Counted from the first letter of the stretch, positions 22,601 to 41,298 are shown. The stretch is 64,000 bases of DNA from Isoetes taiwanensis (GCA_021234155.1 JAJEKV010000028.1:17414825-17478824), one strand, 5' to 3'. Notes: generated by a model from the letters alone, not told the origin. Translations and numbers: made by a program.

Positions 22601-25600
22601 AATAAACCAAATATATAAACTACCATAAGGAACCATGAAGGTAGACTATGATAATAAACTAGCAAAATAAAACATACTCAAGAACCCCATTGTGAAGCTA
22701 GTAGTGGTTATTCAACACATTAACCCACTTAGTAACATTTATTATTGTAGAAAACTGATAACGATTATTTTTTGGGGGCCTTGTGTATACAAAGGAATAT
22801 TTGTGGTTATATCCACGTGGTTGGTCACTATCCATATTTAATCTATCATTTTTAGCCCCCTCAAATTTTGTCCTAAAATAACGTTTCAATAATCAACAGA
22901 ACCATAGACCAATTGAACATGGATAGCAAGAAAAATGCGACTTTGATGAATGGCACGAAAAAAAATGCAAACTTTGCCACTGGCATGGCAGGGTACACAC
23001 CAAATTGCCAAAATAATTTAGTCATTCAAATTTGATACACCTTTTCCAATGGCATGGCAGAGTACGTACCTAATTGCCGAAACAATTTACTCCTTTATAA
23101 AGATCTTTTTGGGCTAAGTAAAGCAATGGTGTAAAAAACATATATGAAAAATGAATTCACAAAAACCCTAATAGACAGAATGCTTAGAGCATTGGCCTGA
23201 GATACAAAATGAGTATAGTCAGAACGTCTAGGAGTGATCTAAGGCATAAAAAAAAGTTGTCATATGCTATACCCACTTGGCGGAAAAGCTTCCTTGACCA
23301 TTAAAACGTGAGCAGGTCTTGAGGTATTTTCTTCTGTATTTTTGCCAATATGCAGGAGCTGCAACCATGGTTGAATGAGAAGAGAACTTAGGCAGTTGAA
23401 GTAGTTCCCTAAGCTTAAATTATGTGAAAAGTTTGTATAAAAAAGAGGAAAAGCCTAGTCAGGGAGGCGAACGACATAAGATGGCTTTGAATCTGATCCA
23501 AGACTAGATAATAGAAGTTTGAATCGGAAGTCAACTCGAAGTAAAGGTTATGGAAATGGCTGATAACACAATTTTAACACAACGAAATTGTTAGATAACC
23601 TCAAATCGTTGAATGAAGGAAAAGCGACGGGCAGGGTCATGCAAAAAGCCAGACTTGGATGCCTTTTCCAGATTCTTTAGGGCTCCTGGGTTTCGGATTC
23701 AAAATCGAATCTCCTGGGAAAGAGCCAAAAATCTTCAAGTCATGGCCAGATCTCATCCCTAGCTTCAGTTGCCGCAGATTTATCTGCCAAAACCGAACAA
23801 TCCAGAGCATGGCAAATCGGCCCTATAGCAGGCCGAAATTGATAAATTTGCAAGCTCATGACCAACGAAAACAGAGAGAATAGCTCTGGATTAGCTCTTT
23901 CTTACTGTTTTTCAAATGGACTATAATAAATCGCCCATCAGATGATCCGAATTTGCCTTTGAGAGCTGCCATAGCCTGTAGAAGAATGCAGACCAGTTCT
24001 GTGCTCCCAAATCGTATCAAAGGGAAAAAACAGAGTATTTTTGGGGAAAAACAGAGCATATCGCAGCAGAAACAAGAGATTTCAGTGCGTAAACAGGGAA
24101 TTTTTGTGCCCAAACATGTTCAAGCAAGAGATAAGCGAGAAACCGGCCGATCTTTGCACATGTAGGCACATATAAAGCATTCTGCGGCAGTCTGAAGTAA
24201 ACCACATGGAAACATTGCCTTCAAAAAATTAAAATTCGAAGGAAGGAAAATAGACAGAGGAGGAGCTCGGATTAGCTCTTCAGACTTTCTTAATCTCGCC
24301 ATGGAGTTCCTTTCTGCTTCTGCGCCAAAAATGGCTATGGCAATGGCACCTAAGCTGCTTCTGCAAAAATCGCAACAGAAGGGGCCAAGCTGTCCACCGC
24401 CTTACCAGCTTCTAACGGATTGAATGCTTCTGATGATACGTGGCATCTATATAGTGAAAAGGATTGCGGCGGAGAAAAAATAGAAGTGCAGAACAAAAAT
24501 AAATAAATGGGAGACTCGATTATATATCCTCCTTAAGCTTATACCCAAAACGTAAGCACCTGGTTTGCACTACCCTTGTATTATTCTTGCATTTCAAATT
24601 TTGTGTATGAGTAAAACTTGCAAAGATGCCACCCACAGAAACAAATGTATTTGCTACATATAACAAATATCCCACAAATTAGAACCTGTGGGTCAAGGTC
24701 TAAGTGTGATAATATACCAAAAGTAGACTTATGCCAATGGCGACTCTAACTCTAATGGGTCTTAAACTCTAATGGGTTTAAGAAAAAATTCAAAAAGTCC
24801 TCACCCATTGGATGCTACATTTCCCCCAATAGTCTCGTGCACATGGGTTTGCACACCGCACATGTGATGTGGCAAAACCCAATTCAGAAAGAGCTCCAAG
24901 CTCCAGAAACGCAGAGACCACATGCAAGGTCCAGCCCGCTTCAAATTCAAAGCAAATCCAAAGCTTCAAATCTGAAGTAAGCATGGTGAAGCCAAGCTTG
25001 ACACCGAATTATTCTGCCTGCCTTGCTTCAAATCTCCTAACCACCATCACTCTTTTACGTGCTAATTAAATCAAGCATATGCCTTCTACTCTGCTCTTCT
25101 CTGCCCAGCGATCCAAATGCAGGAGAACCAACCAGAAAAACTGTGGCAAAATCTTCTCAACAAGCAAATGCTTCAGCCCTCCATCCTCAAATAAACACGA
25201 CCTTGGGCAGGCCACAAATAGAAATATAACCATCTTCAACAGTAGAAATAGAACCATTGCTTAAAAAGCCAATCTAATGGCTGTCATGATTTTCACCAAA
25301 AAACAAAATTAAACCCAGGCCTAATAATGATTGCAGAACTCTAATGCCAATGGCAACTCCATCCTAGTGACATTTAAAAATAGATTTGTTGCCATTGATT
25401 TTTAGAATATTCTTGCATATATTCTCTCTCCTAAATTGTCCACCGTTCGCACAAATCTATGATGGGGTCAAATACCATTTTCCATGTCACCATTGCTTGA
25501 AGTCAATATGCAAGTCAATTGATATACCCCTTTTCCAAACACATAACAAACATATTCTGCAAAACACAAAGCACAACATATGAACTAGAAATAAATAGTA

Positions 25601-27057
25601 GGAAAGAAGTGTGAGCTATTAAACCCTTCCACCAAACTTATAAAATTGAATGCTTTAGTGTTCATGGTAGCTGCAAAGGCAACAGTCTTCGACAAACCAA
25701 GTCCGCACAGACTTTGGTTGCCCTTCACCTGTATACATCTGCTAGTCCAAGCAAGCAAATAAATCCACTACAAAAAACTAGATGCAAATACAAGCATAAT
25801 CAAAGCTCCTGTATGCTTCTATAACTATCTAAATGCGCAAGCTTTGTGCGTCAAAACGATGAAAAGCATAACCCTCTTTCTGTAATTCAGACTATCACCT
25901 CTGCTACCCAGCATGTATGTCTCATGAATATGGGCAACCACAAAGGCGGAGGAAGCCATGCTTTTTCCCCTCATTCTTTTCGACCAAATAGAGCTTCAAT
26001 ATGCTGCAGAGCTCATAGTGGCAGATCTTATCAGGATGCATCCTGATCTGGCAGAGAGCTTTCAAGTCCCATACGCCCGCGTCTTCATCCCTTGCCTTTC
26101 TGTTCAGATGAAAAAAAATTGGTATATAATCAGCTTATCATATTTTGCAACCCATGTCCTCATGAACAAAAATATTCTGTGAATGTGGTTCCAATTGAAT
26201 CATTGTCAGCATGAACTCCAACAAACCAAGTTTGTACAACCAAGGCATCCTGCAAACCAAGTCTATACATCTATGCACCAAGCGGCTCTTCTATGCCTCC
26301 ACTGCCACCAAGCGGCTCTGTATGCCCAGAGGTATAAAGTTTGTCACAAATCTGAACCAAGCTGCTCTGTATGCCCAAAAGTATACCCAGAGCTCCTGTA
26401 TGCCCAAAAAATGGCTCTTATATACCTCCACTACCACAGCACAAACAAAATCCAACACAAGCTTGAAATCGAGCTCTGAACCCTGAAAAAAGATTGCCGA
26501 TTTATCTCTTCAAGGCTATGCCTTCAATCCACATAAAAAGTCATCAAAGGAAACAGCATCTGCCAGAGAACAAGCTATATCTAGCCACTCTCTGAGTTCG
26601 CATCCCTAAAACCCTCATCCCTAAGCCTCCGTATAGCCGCCAACGTGCTGCTCCGAATCCGACATCTGGAAGTCCGCTCCCGCCTCCATCTCCATGGTTC
26701 GCAACCCTGAGTCCCCTTCGGCCCCTGCTAAAAAAAAGCATTCGAACCCAAAAAACAAACCCTGGGGTCCAACATCAGCAAAATACGGTTTCCCATACAA
26801 ATACCAAGTATCAACCATTCGAAATCTTATGTTACACCTATCTCATTTCACATTTTTGCCACCTTATCTGAATAACTCGAATGATTAAAAGAATGCACCA
26901 TTCTATTCAAGTCCCTCTATTCTACTGGCTCTCTCCATTTCCGCTCAATTGTCCTTTAAGAAAGTTTTACATATCTCGTGCGTCAATTTCTTTTCAAACT
27001 TAGTAAGGCTGCAAAATTATTCTGTAGATTTCTCCCTACATAATTTATTACAATATG
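19661..27057. other. Long non-coding stretch
   Basis: No gene recognised. Features seen: a roughly 70-bp tandem duplication at about 22976-23098 (GGCATGGCAG, AATTGCC); repeated CCAATACCAATTA near 22280 and 22348; and a 40-codon ATG frame at 24301-24423 in good start context (GCCATGG) that ends without any recognisable motif. I do not call it a gene. Confidence 0.55.
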
Positions 27058-28662
27058 TGTGACGTTCCAAGTATTTATACGGTATATGTATAAATATACT
27101 GACATGTCACCCCGTAAAGGTACGCCACCATGGGGTATTGTAACCTAGGGGGTTGACCTAAAAGGGATTAATTTAGCTATGCTAAATTAATTATTAAGGA
27201 TAATAACCTATAATTAAGGAATTAATGTCTAATTAGTTTAATTAAGTTAATTGATTACTTGGGAAGGTGCCACATGGCCAAACTCGATTGGCTAGCATGG
27301 GAATGCTAACTTGGGCCATCAAGGTGGATCACTACCCCCATTTGACCCCAAATTCGAGCCGGGGAGGAGGGCGGTGGCCAAGTACACAGGACTGAACTGT
27401 TCTTGAACACCCCAGTTGTTGCTGAACACCAGATTACTGAGAGATGGAGGCGCCTCATGACAATGGATCAAGTCGAAACTCGGGTTAGTAGATAATCTAG
27501 TTGATATCTTTAAGGCTAGCGCTTCAGTTAAGTTCTTTGAGTCTTCTCTGGTTGTTCTTACTTAGGATTAACCCTTCTTTGATATTTAGGATTTACATTT
27601 CAATTATGGATTATGGTTATTATGAATGGATGGATGAATCTATGAAAGTATCTCTGTTAGTCTTCCGTAAAGCAGGGATTAGAGGGGGGTAGAGACCTCT
27701 GTGCTTCATGCTTTAGTATGCTCCTAGTAGCTCCCTTAATTCCCAATTAATGCGGCTTGTGCACAAGAGACCACCGGGTCATGGATGCTATGGGATTGCT
27801 TAGCACCAGAGAAGGGACGCAGTGGTGAAGTGGGGGTGGGGTCTTGCACGAACATACAAGGCTCACAGGACTCCTACAAGGGCTAGGCCCGATGGCCCGG
27901 GCCACGTAGAGGGCCGGGTATGGGTTTGACACTCCCTGGGTGCAGAGGTGTGACCCGTATGGGGCACACTGTACTTTGAGTAGATCTAGGGTGAGTAAGT
28001 CGGGTATGGATGCGGGGGTCGCTGATGCGGCACGTATTCTCTAGCTCACCCTTGGAGCCACTGTGATCCTGGAAGGGGACACTTCCCTGACCTGCCTCAT
28101 CGGACCGGGGCTTCATGAACCCTGGAGTAGGCTCGAAGGGTGATACCTTGAGTCTGCGTCTCTGGAAGGCTATAGTGATGCCATAGCATGATTCAACTCA
28201 TCTGCAAAGTGTGCACAGGAGGGGCGGATGGAGTGGACAACCCTAGCCGATGTTCTATGCCAGCCAACGCCATGTCAAGATTCGGTCTGCTGATCTCTTG
28301 AGACCTAGCCGTCAGTCGATCCTGGAGTCTGAGCCGGGGTAGAACCATAGATTTGGGGTGTTTTCCCTAGTATTAAATGCATCCTCTTTGTTGTTGTCAG
28401 TTGGATGGATGTGCCACCCTTCGTGGTGGTATTTTATGATATGATTATGCTGTGTGCTAACCTTGTATTCACGCTTCCGCGACATAGGAGCCCCATTGAA
28501 GGCGTGGGCCGAATGACCCCTCTGTGTCCTTCACTCGAGCATCTTTTTATAGATGGCCCGAGTTAGACGGAGGGCCCTGCTCGTGGCGAATTGGTTGCCA
28601 TGGGAGGGGAAAGTCCCCGTATGTATACGTCCGAGTGTCGTATATGTTCAGGGAGCGTCCCA
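27058..28662 (+). repeat. LTR C: 5' LTR of a plus-strand LTR retrotransposon
   Basis: A 1605-bp block from TGTGACGTTCCA to GGGAGCGTCCCA, followed by a PBS. It shares blocks with LTRs A, B and D (AGGGGGGTAGAGAC, ATGCTCCTAG, GGCGGATGGAGTGG) but is more diverged. Like them it carries a TATAC-rich imperfect palindrome near each end. The internal region seems to be lost after about 29.1 kb. Confidence 0.85.
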
Positions 28663-28663
28663 G

Positions 28664-28700
28664 TGGTATCAGAGCCGTGATTTTGGTAGTCCAAAATCAT
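28664..28700 (+). other. PBS and adjoining stem-loop of the LTR C element
   Basis: TGGTATCAGAGC (28664-28675) is the tRNA-iMet PBS. Directly after it, GATTTTGG / CCAAAATC (28679-28686 and 28691-28698) form a perfect 8-bp stem with loop TAGT, followed by AGCACTGACCA, which is also conserved after LTRs A and D. Confidence 0.8.
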
Positions 28701-29303
28701 AGCACTGACCAAACCCTAACTTGCTAGTTCGGTAGTTAGATGAGAGTTTAAGCTAGTATGATTGTTTAGCTCTTTGATGTTTGATTTTGTGCTAGGTTAA
28801 TGTAATAGATTGTAAGTTTTAGGAAGTTTAGGGCGACTGGAGGACCCAAGTTTGGAAGGGCCATAACTTTTTGTAGGTAGCTCGGATGGAGGCGAAAGTG
28901 GTTCCAATGGATCGGGCACCTCCCAAATACCCTAGGGGGCATGTCTTCCGAGGGCGAAAAGTCAACAGCAGGCCGAAAAGTCAAAAGGGGCGCTGCTGTC
29001 GTCCGAGGTGTTTCTTTCGAGGAGTTAGGAGCGTATAACGCTCGCAGGTATTTTTATATGCGCCCGTTTTTTTAAAAAAAAAACTAGCAAAAAGGCACGC
29101 CAGGGGCTGTGGTCGAGTTATGCAATGTAATAAAGGTCCCTTTTTTTCCTTTTGTTTAACTTTTATGGTTGTTGTGCACACAAAAACACTCTGGTTAGGT
29201 CAAATTTATTAGGCATTTAAGTTTGGCAGCATTATTTTTAGTGATAATATTAAGTTGTGGTATATTGAGTTGTGGAATTTGGCAGGATGCATTTGTTGTA
29301 ACA
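28701..29303. other. Leader remnant of the LTR C element, then AT-rich DNA
   Basis: To about 29.1 kb the sequence is the non-coding leader of the LTR C element with no gag frame. After that AT-rich, unrecognised sequence begins, so the element is truncated. Confidence 0.5.
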
Positions 29304-29481
29304 ATGGTATTTACCAATCTACATAGTCATCTAAGTCTGACATGCTAATTAAGATGGTATTTACCAATCTACATAGTCATCTAAGTAAACTGACATGCTA
29401 ATTAAGTAATCTAATTAAGATGGTATTTACCAATCTACATAGTCATCTAAGTAAACTGACATGCTAATTAAGTAATCGATA
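29304..29481. repeat. Tandem repeat, three units of 50-66 bp
   Basis: Units begin near 29304, 29354 and 29420 and share TGGTATTTACCAATCTACAT and TGACATGCTAATTAAG. The last two contain extra AAAC and AGTAATC segments. Confidence 0.9.
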
Positions 29482-29978
29482 CATCTAACAAAACATCCGC
29501 ATGTTTTTGAGAGGAATTGGGGCGTATGATTTGAGCATCAAATGAGTTTTCAGGAATTAGAAGTATTTGGCAAATGGTCATTTGCTTGGCATGCAATACT
29601 TTCTTTGAAGGGATTGATGTTCCAGTAATTCTTTACCCTGCTTGGTTTCATGTCGAATGCTTTAAAAGGAACACATGTTTCTGTTAACAAACGCTTGACT
29701 GTTTTTCAACATAATCAGCTGCCTGTACTAGAAATTTCAAGTTAATCCCTGTGTTCAACATTGCAGTTAGGCAATTACCAATTGATTTACCCGCTGTGCC
29801 TCAGGCTTGTTAGCAGCATATAGTGCCTTAAAAATTTGTCTGGAAAAGTTATCTGGACATCCAGGTAATGCAGCCCAAAGCAAGGCAATGACATTTTTCA
29901 CCACCTGAGATCATGGTAGTACTGTGTTCCTTTAGTCCCCAGTAACAAAATAGCCAGGAGAAAAGTACTAATTTCTGT

Positions 29979-30484
29979 TTATGTGTGAACTAAGGCAATG
30001 TTTGTATTCCAATCACGATCTTTGCAAGGCTCTGCAAGATCAATTGCATCCAAGCCAAATTTTTCACAAACCAAAGCTGCTCTTTGAAACTGTTGATTAA
30101 TCCCATGCAAACTGTTTAACATAAATACACATGTTAAACCATCAAAATTAATAGTAATTCCATTTACATTACCTTGTTGAGTCCACATGTCAACAGTTCA
30201 GATCCAACAGCAAGCAAAAAAGTAATGTTGTTCAATTATTTCATCTCATACTGACAAAGGAAGCCCTATTATTACTCCACCATAGCTGCCAGAATAAATG
30301 TCAAATAAATGTCAGTGCCATGATCTGTCAATGCCAATGCTATTGCAGTGATCATGTGTCCAGAAAGCACCCTTTGTGGGGTTGTTGAGATCGAATAATC
30401 TTTCAGCCACAGGCAACCAACTAGCTGGTATCTGATATGTCCCACCCAAGTTTTAGCAGTTTTATCTGCTGAAGCCATCAACAC
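29979..30484 (-). pseudogene. WD40 (AIP1/WDR1-like) pseudogene fragment
   Basis: The minus strand encodes LMASADKTAKTW, then LVGCLWLKDYSI, then RVLSGHMITAIALAL, then DIYSGSYGGVI after correcting a 10-bp duplication (about 30293-30312). Further on is KFGLDAIDLAEPCKD. The ADKTAK-W, VGCLW, VLSGHM and IYSGSYDG order is that of plant actin-interacting protein 1, a WD40 protein that promotes cofilin-driven actin disassembly. Roughly 18 residues between LKDYSI and the next motif are missing, and the frame is broken. It is a dead fragment; the assignment is from motif memory. Confidence 0.55.
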
Positions 30485-31324
30485 CTAAGAAAGAGATAGA
30501 ATGAGCAACTTTAGAAAGGGCAACTTAAGCGTCTTCTTAGAACAGAGCAACATAGTCATAGGCATGTACAGCAAATGTGGTCCATTGAATTTTATAAATA
30601 TGGTATTTGTGCAGTGCGGTCAAGTAAGGATGCACATAGACTATTCAATCAGGAATTGAACTGAATTACTAACATTTCGCTGATACATCTTGCCAAAAAC
30701 CCAACATGCATCATGCAAGCTGCCACATTGTCATGTCCCATACCCATTCTGGGAGTATGCCACTATCAATGCAGTATATGTAATCACATTTTGCTGACTC
30801 ATATGCATAAACAAAGCAAATGCACCTTCTAGGCAACAACATGTTCCATACATACAATCCAGTCTTTGTGCACAAGGGCATAGAAGCCATGGCCAAGTCT
30901 TCTTGGGTTCCTGAGATGATTCAGAGATAAGTGGCCAAGCTGTGAGGTATCCAAACGAAAAACCTTCAACAGACCGTGAACCAACATGAATAATTTATGC
31001 TTCATATAATTCAACGTCTGGAGATGTCTTATTATCAAACAAAAACTCGAAACGCCAAAAGGAGGCCAGACAGCCAACTTGCTATGTCATTTGCTGCAAA
31101 ATGTTGAGACAATGAGAAATGGCGATTCACAAGGCAAGATATCATTATTAAGCTAAGGAAATGTGAGCCAGTATCTCTGGGATGAATGCATGGAAAGAAG
31201 GGCCATAAGTGTAGTGGGATCCATCCTTTGAAAGACCAGACTAATGCCTTGCAAATTTGATAGATAATAGATAACGAAAAATGTGTATCATAAACATAAA
31301 AAAGGACAGAAAGATGAAACTCTA
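30485..31324. other. Non-coding, possibly introns of degenerate genes
   Basis: Only short frames. I find no domain that can be placed between the WD40 fragment and the LRR fragment. Confidence 0.4.
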
Positions 31325-31604
31325 ACCTGCACGCTGCCAGTTTTGAAATTCGAAGTGATGACGAAAGTTTTACTCTGTACCAACGAGGCAACGAAATGGA
31401 AAAATTTCTTCTGCTCAAGCTGTATCAAATAATCAGATTAGTTTCAAACCCAGTTATGACGTTCTGGCTTAGCTCTAAAATATAGATACTTGAAGCAAAT
31501 ATGTTTGTGATATTCCCAGTGAAACCACAATCGGAAAGCACTAGGTAAAATAAAGATGGAAGTGTTGCTACTCCTGCAACACTATCAAAACTGAGCTTAT
31601 TCTG
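31325..31604 (-). pseudogene. LRR receptor-type gene fragment, downstream part
   Basis: The minus strand encodes LSFDSVAGVATLPSLFYLVL, SDCGFTGNITNIF and LELSQNVITGF, which match plant LRR spacing (L..L..L.L..C/N.ftG.i). A second short LRR-like piece ending SLRISKLAACR precedes a good donor (GCAG|GTTAGAG) near 31326. It is the continuation of the LRRs at 38648-38827, from which it is separated by a repeat insertion. There is no kinase domain or signal peptide in view, so it is a broken receptor-like gene. Confidence 0.6.
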
Positions 31605-31608
31605 GGAA

Positions 31609-32911
31609 GGGACTCGCGAGAGACACAAAACCGGCCATAGATAGATAGGCTTGTCATTCATCACAGCAGCAGTATACAATGACTTGAAGAATAGAGAGGA
31701 GTAGCCGACCATAGGAACAATATCGGACTACCCCATAAAAAGAAATGTGCACAGGCAATATAGAAGGGTAATGGCGACAACTTCTCACCGGGATGAAAAA
31801 CCCCGCCCTTTCGGGTTTTCGAGGAAAACCCTAATGAGAAACGGTCGCCAACAACCTTGAATGTGATGCCTGGAAAACCGAAGAAGATGGATTGACGGCG
31901 AACCCAAAAATAGCAGGACCCCAGAAGACGGCAGAAGCCCAAATGTGTTGCCTGGAGAGCCGAAAAAGGTGGTGTGATGGCGAACACAAATCTAGCACGA
32001 CCCCATAAGATGGTAGAAGCCGGAAAAATGAAGGAGACATGTCGATGGCGAAGCCAAAAAAGCAAGACCCCAAACGACCGCAGAAAACCTGCAGCAACTC
32101 AACAGAACCCTAAAAATACCCGTAAATGGTCAGAAAACTAACATGCATGGCATGGACAAGGCAAGCCGCACAATCAAACCCTGCAAAGAAGAGCAAATTA
32201 GAACATAAAAAGCAGCACCCAGAAGGTGGGAAAGCATCCCCCAGCGGGTGATAATTATGCGTCACCCTCAAGGTGGAAGTAAATAGCATCACCCTCAGGG
32301 TGGAAAAAATAGCATCACCTTCAAGGTGGAAAAAATAGCATCACCCTCAAGGTGGAAATAAATAGCATCACCCTCACGGTGGAAATAAATAGCATCACCC
32401 TCAAGGTGGAAATAAACAGCATCACTTCCAGGTGGAGATAGCATCACCTGAAAAGTGGAGAAAGCATCACCCAACGGGTGGAAAATAACATATGAAAAAT
32501 GACATGATAATGATGCAAAAAACATTATTCTAGTAAATGCAAAGTGAACAATTTATGAAACAAACGCGTCCCCACTGAGCAGGGCGGGAAGGGGGGAAAC
32601 TCGTAGAAGGAAGGAAGCTGCTGTGAGAAGACGCCGATAACCGGTGCTGAAGGACAAAGAGCCTTATATAGTGGCAGGAAATAAAACATGAGAATAGCAA
32701 CACCCACAGGTGGAGAACAACAAAGAGTGCCTGAAAAAATACAAATGAAAAAGACTCATGCTACCGACGCTAAAGAGGGCGGGAAGGGAGGGAAGCCACG
32801 AGGAGGAGAAGAAGAGCTGCCGTGAGAAGACGCCGATAATCGGGCCAAAGACGGAGATGGCCTGAATGTAGTCTCGTCCCTTCCTTAATGGCATCCGATG
32901 GCTCGGATCGA
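31609..32911. mobile_element. Composite repeat, short copy (1.3 kb)
   Basis: It starts AGGGACTCGCGAGAGACAC and ends GGCTCGGATCGA, and is flanked on both sides by TGGGA (31604-31608 and 32912-32916), a candidate 5-bp target duplication. The first 29 bp and last roughly 150 bp match the adjacent longer copy, so it looks like a deletion derivative. It lies inside the LRR gene. Family unknown: ends are not TG...CA and no coding capacity is seen. Confidence 0.55.
32252..32492. repeat. Minisatellite of about nine 27-bp units
   Basis: Units such as AGCATCACCCTCAAGGTGG followed by AAATAAAT. Each unit contains the small palindrome CACC...GGTG. The units decay towards the right. Confidence 0.9.
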
Positions 32912-32921
32912 TGGGATTCGA

Positions 32922-38640
<5,719 letters not shown>

Positions 38641-38647
38641 TGGGATT

Positions 38648-38827
38648 ACTGTACACTGAGAGATAAGACAACCTAGTAAAATGGCTCATGTTTGATGGCA
38701 GATGAGTAATTTGATTATTGCCCAAGCTAATGGACCAGAGATCAGACAGCCCAGATAACGGAATTGTGCCAGTCAATTTCAAATTTCTAGAAAGATCAAG
38801 CTGAGTAAGGTTGTACAAAAACCTCAT
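38648..38827 (-). pseudogene. LRR receptor-type gene fragment, upstream part
   Basis: The minus strand encodes FLYNLTQLDLSRNLKLTGTI, PLSGLSDLWSISLGNNQI and LPSNMSHFTRLSYLSVYSN, about two and a half plant-type leucine-rich repeats. A plausible acceptor (TATGTAG|GG) lies just upstream. The frame runs directly into the end of the composite repeat at 38645. With 31325-31604 it forms one interrupted gene. Confidence 0.7.
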
Positions 38828-39078
38828 TCCTGATCCCTACATACTCCATATTAGATTTGTGTACATTGGCTATAGAATTCTGCCTGGCCAAAAAACTGCG
38901 AAAATTCTACAATTGAGAGTGCTTATTAATATTACTCTGTCCAAAGGAGCAAGCATAGTCCTTACGTTATAAAATCCAAGATCAAGCTTTATTGGACTAG
39001 AATATGTTATTGGGAATGTCAGATAGTTGCAGGGTAGCACAAAACAAGAACAGCAAATATATGGTGGAGTATCTCGTA

Positions 39079-39310
39079 CCTTGTCTTGCTAGATGGTCTT
39101 TGCCATCATAAATGATTAGATGATGCTAAGGGGCTTTTGCAAACAATGAATGCAACTAATTGTCCCCCAAGTGCAACTGTATATGCCATGCTTATTAGTG
39201 ACTTCTACAAAGAGAACAGAGCAGATGAAGCTTGGCAATTATTTCAAGAAATGGTTACAAGAAAATGCACTCCTAGTCTGGCAGTATATAATGTCATCAA
39301 GGGCAATCAT
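39079..39310 (+). pseudogene. PPR protein pseudogene fragment, copy 1
   Basis: The + strand reads YLVLLDGLCHHK, an in-frame stop, then LDDAKGLLQTMNATNCPPSA, TVYAMLISDFYKENRADEAW and QLFQEMVTRKCTPSLAVYNV. This is the 35-residue PPR pattern (VTY..LI.G.c..g..deA..lf.eM...g..P). PPR proteins bind organellar RNA. The stop corresponds to an Arg codon that is intact in copy 2, so copy 1 is dead there. Confidence 0.85.
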
Positions 39311-39903
39311 GGTGGCATTTCTCATGTCATCATCGGAATCACAACTGAAAGTGCTCAAAGACTGCTTATTAATATTTCTCTGTCCAGAGGCTTAGTCCTT
39401 ATGTTAGGCTTAGTTTAGGAAATAATATTGACGATGTTCCATGTACCACAAACAAGTAAGAGCACTAGACTCCAGCTCCAATACAGATGCGCTTCTGGCC
39501 TTGTAATTTAGTGTGCAAATCATATGGGAATGATGCATACTCTTGTTGCATCAAAGCTGGATCCACGCAAAGGTATGTTACAAGACCCATTTAATTAAGC
39601 TAACATTGAACAAAACATTCTCTATTTACTGCCTCTTATTATACAATGCAGGGATCTATCTCTACGTCCCTTGATTGACGAATCTATATCAGATAACTTT
39701 TTAGGCATTAGATAACTTCTGCAAACTTCTGATAACTTTTGCTAACTCTAGGCATTAGGTAACACTAGGAATACCAGATAACCACGTGTGCCATTATGAT
39801 ATCCAAGGTCAAGCTTTATTGGAGTGGAATATGTTATTGGGACTGTCAGATAGCTGCAGGGTAGCACAAAAGAAGATCGCGAAACATATAGTGGGGTATC
39901 TCG

Positions 39904-40110
39904 TACCTTGTCTTGCTAGATGATCTTTGCCATCAGAAACGATTAGATGATGCTAAGGGGCTTTTGCAAACAATGAACGCAACTCAGTGACTTCTACAAA
40001 GAGAACAGAGCAGATGAAGCTTGGGAATTATTTCAAGAAATGGTTACAAGAGAATGCACTCTTAGTCTGGCAGGATATAATGTCATCATCCGCAATCATA
40101 GCGGGGTTTC
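39904..40110 (+). pseudogene. PPR protein pseudogene fragment, copy 2
   Basis: Same segment as copy 1, with the Arg codon intact (CHQKRLDDAKGLLQTMNAT) but a deletion of about 38 bp that removes the NCPPSATVYAM part and shifts the frame. DFYKENRADEAWELFQEMV-type sequence resumes out of frame. Both copies are non-functional. Confidence 0.8.
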
Positions 40111-40199
40111 TCGTGGAACCAAAACAAGCCATGTTTGTCATTGTCGAGGAATTTGCAGATGTTACAGAAGTAACTAGCCATGCTATAAGCATTACATGA

Positions 40200-41298
40200 A
40201 GGTGTTGCACATGTGGCAGCAACAGGCTGAATTTCTAAGCATTTCATACACATCATTTCCTTTGTTGCATGCCTGCACATACTTTCCCAGTGTTATTATT
40301 CAGATGACATCCAACGCAAGGATAGATGCAACATAAATCCAGATGAATAAACAACATGAACAAGCGAGCATTTGTCATTTCCTTGCCAAAAGCTACAGGT
40401 ATAGAGTAACCCACAGCAGGGTGCACGAAGCCACCTGATATTTTACGGCACTGCAGTCAGCAGAGAAAGCATGGGAATAATCGCATTATTGACAGCGGGC
40501 CCTGGTCTAGCGGCAGCCGAAGTCTCAACGGCCGTAATAGATCTGTAGCTCGCTACCTGTAATAGATCTGTAGAACGCTATCATTTGTTGAGCACGGATA
40601 TGGTAACTAACGTTTAGCATGCCGGAAATAACCAAGCTCAAATGCATAAGAGAAAATGCAAAAGAATAGATACATACCGGAATGCCTAGACTATGGCAAG
40701 GAGGTTTTGGTCAGTAGCCAGGTATGGATAAGGAGGCATGGAATAGATGATGATGTAGGATCAGCCCTTGAACATCCAGAGACAAGAACAACTCTCGGCT
40801 CCACACCAATGCCGCGTTAAAGAAAAGGTCGGAACAAGGAAGAAATGAAAAGGCATTATTGACGTTTTTCATCTCGGCGCTTTTTTTAGCTATTTTTTTA
40901 ATTTCCCTGGCCGTTGATGCTAGAAAAAAGGAATCTAACGGTGGAAATTACTGCCACATCAATTTTTAATGAGGTGGACATGCTACGTGGATAGCCTAGA
41001 ATTGCAAGGAGGGTTGCATGCTTGGTTAGGCTGGCGTGCTAAAAAATTTTGAAAATTTTTAATAAAAAAGTTAAAAGTTAAAATTCAAATTTGAGTCATT
41101 TTTTTTAAAAAGTGTGTTTCTTTGCACGACTTTCCTCCGCCATAGCCGCCGGACTAGAGCTCCTTTTCCGCCATAGCCGACCTCTAGTGCCACCTTGCAA
41201 CCACCCTAAAACCCTAGCACCTTCGCCTAACCCCCTAGCGCTACGTATTCAAACCTGAGCGCCCTACTTCTTCTCTCTAGCTATCCATCGCCAGTGCC
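40200..41298. other. Region upstream of the E1 gene cluster
   Basis: No gene and no recognisable LTR or PBS. The last 150 bp are pyrimidine- and CCGCC-rich, like a plant 5' UTR, and contain the telo-box-type string AAACCCTAGC (41210-41219), which is common in promoters of histone and translation genes. A TTTAATAAAAA stretch near 41060 is a weak TATA candidate. Confidence 0.35.

Larger units (their letters stand above)
38970..40135 (+). repeat. Segmental tandem duplication, period about 830 bp
   Basis: The blocks starting near 38970 and 39800 share CAAGCTTTATTGGA, GAATATGTTATTGGGA, CTGCAGGGTAGCACAAAA (one mismatch) and the PPR-coding segment. A short flanking piece (TTATTAATATT-CTCTGTCCA) occurs both before and after the first block, as expected of unequal exchange. 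Confidence 0.8.

Noticed and set aside
24301-24423. 40-codon ATG frame in good start context
   Set aside because: No homology, donor site or downstream exon seen; kept only as a note in the non-coding stretch.
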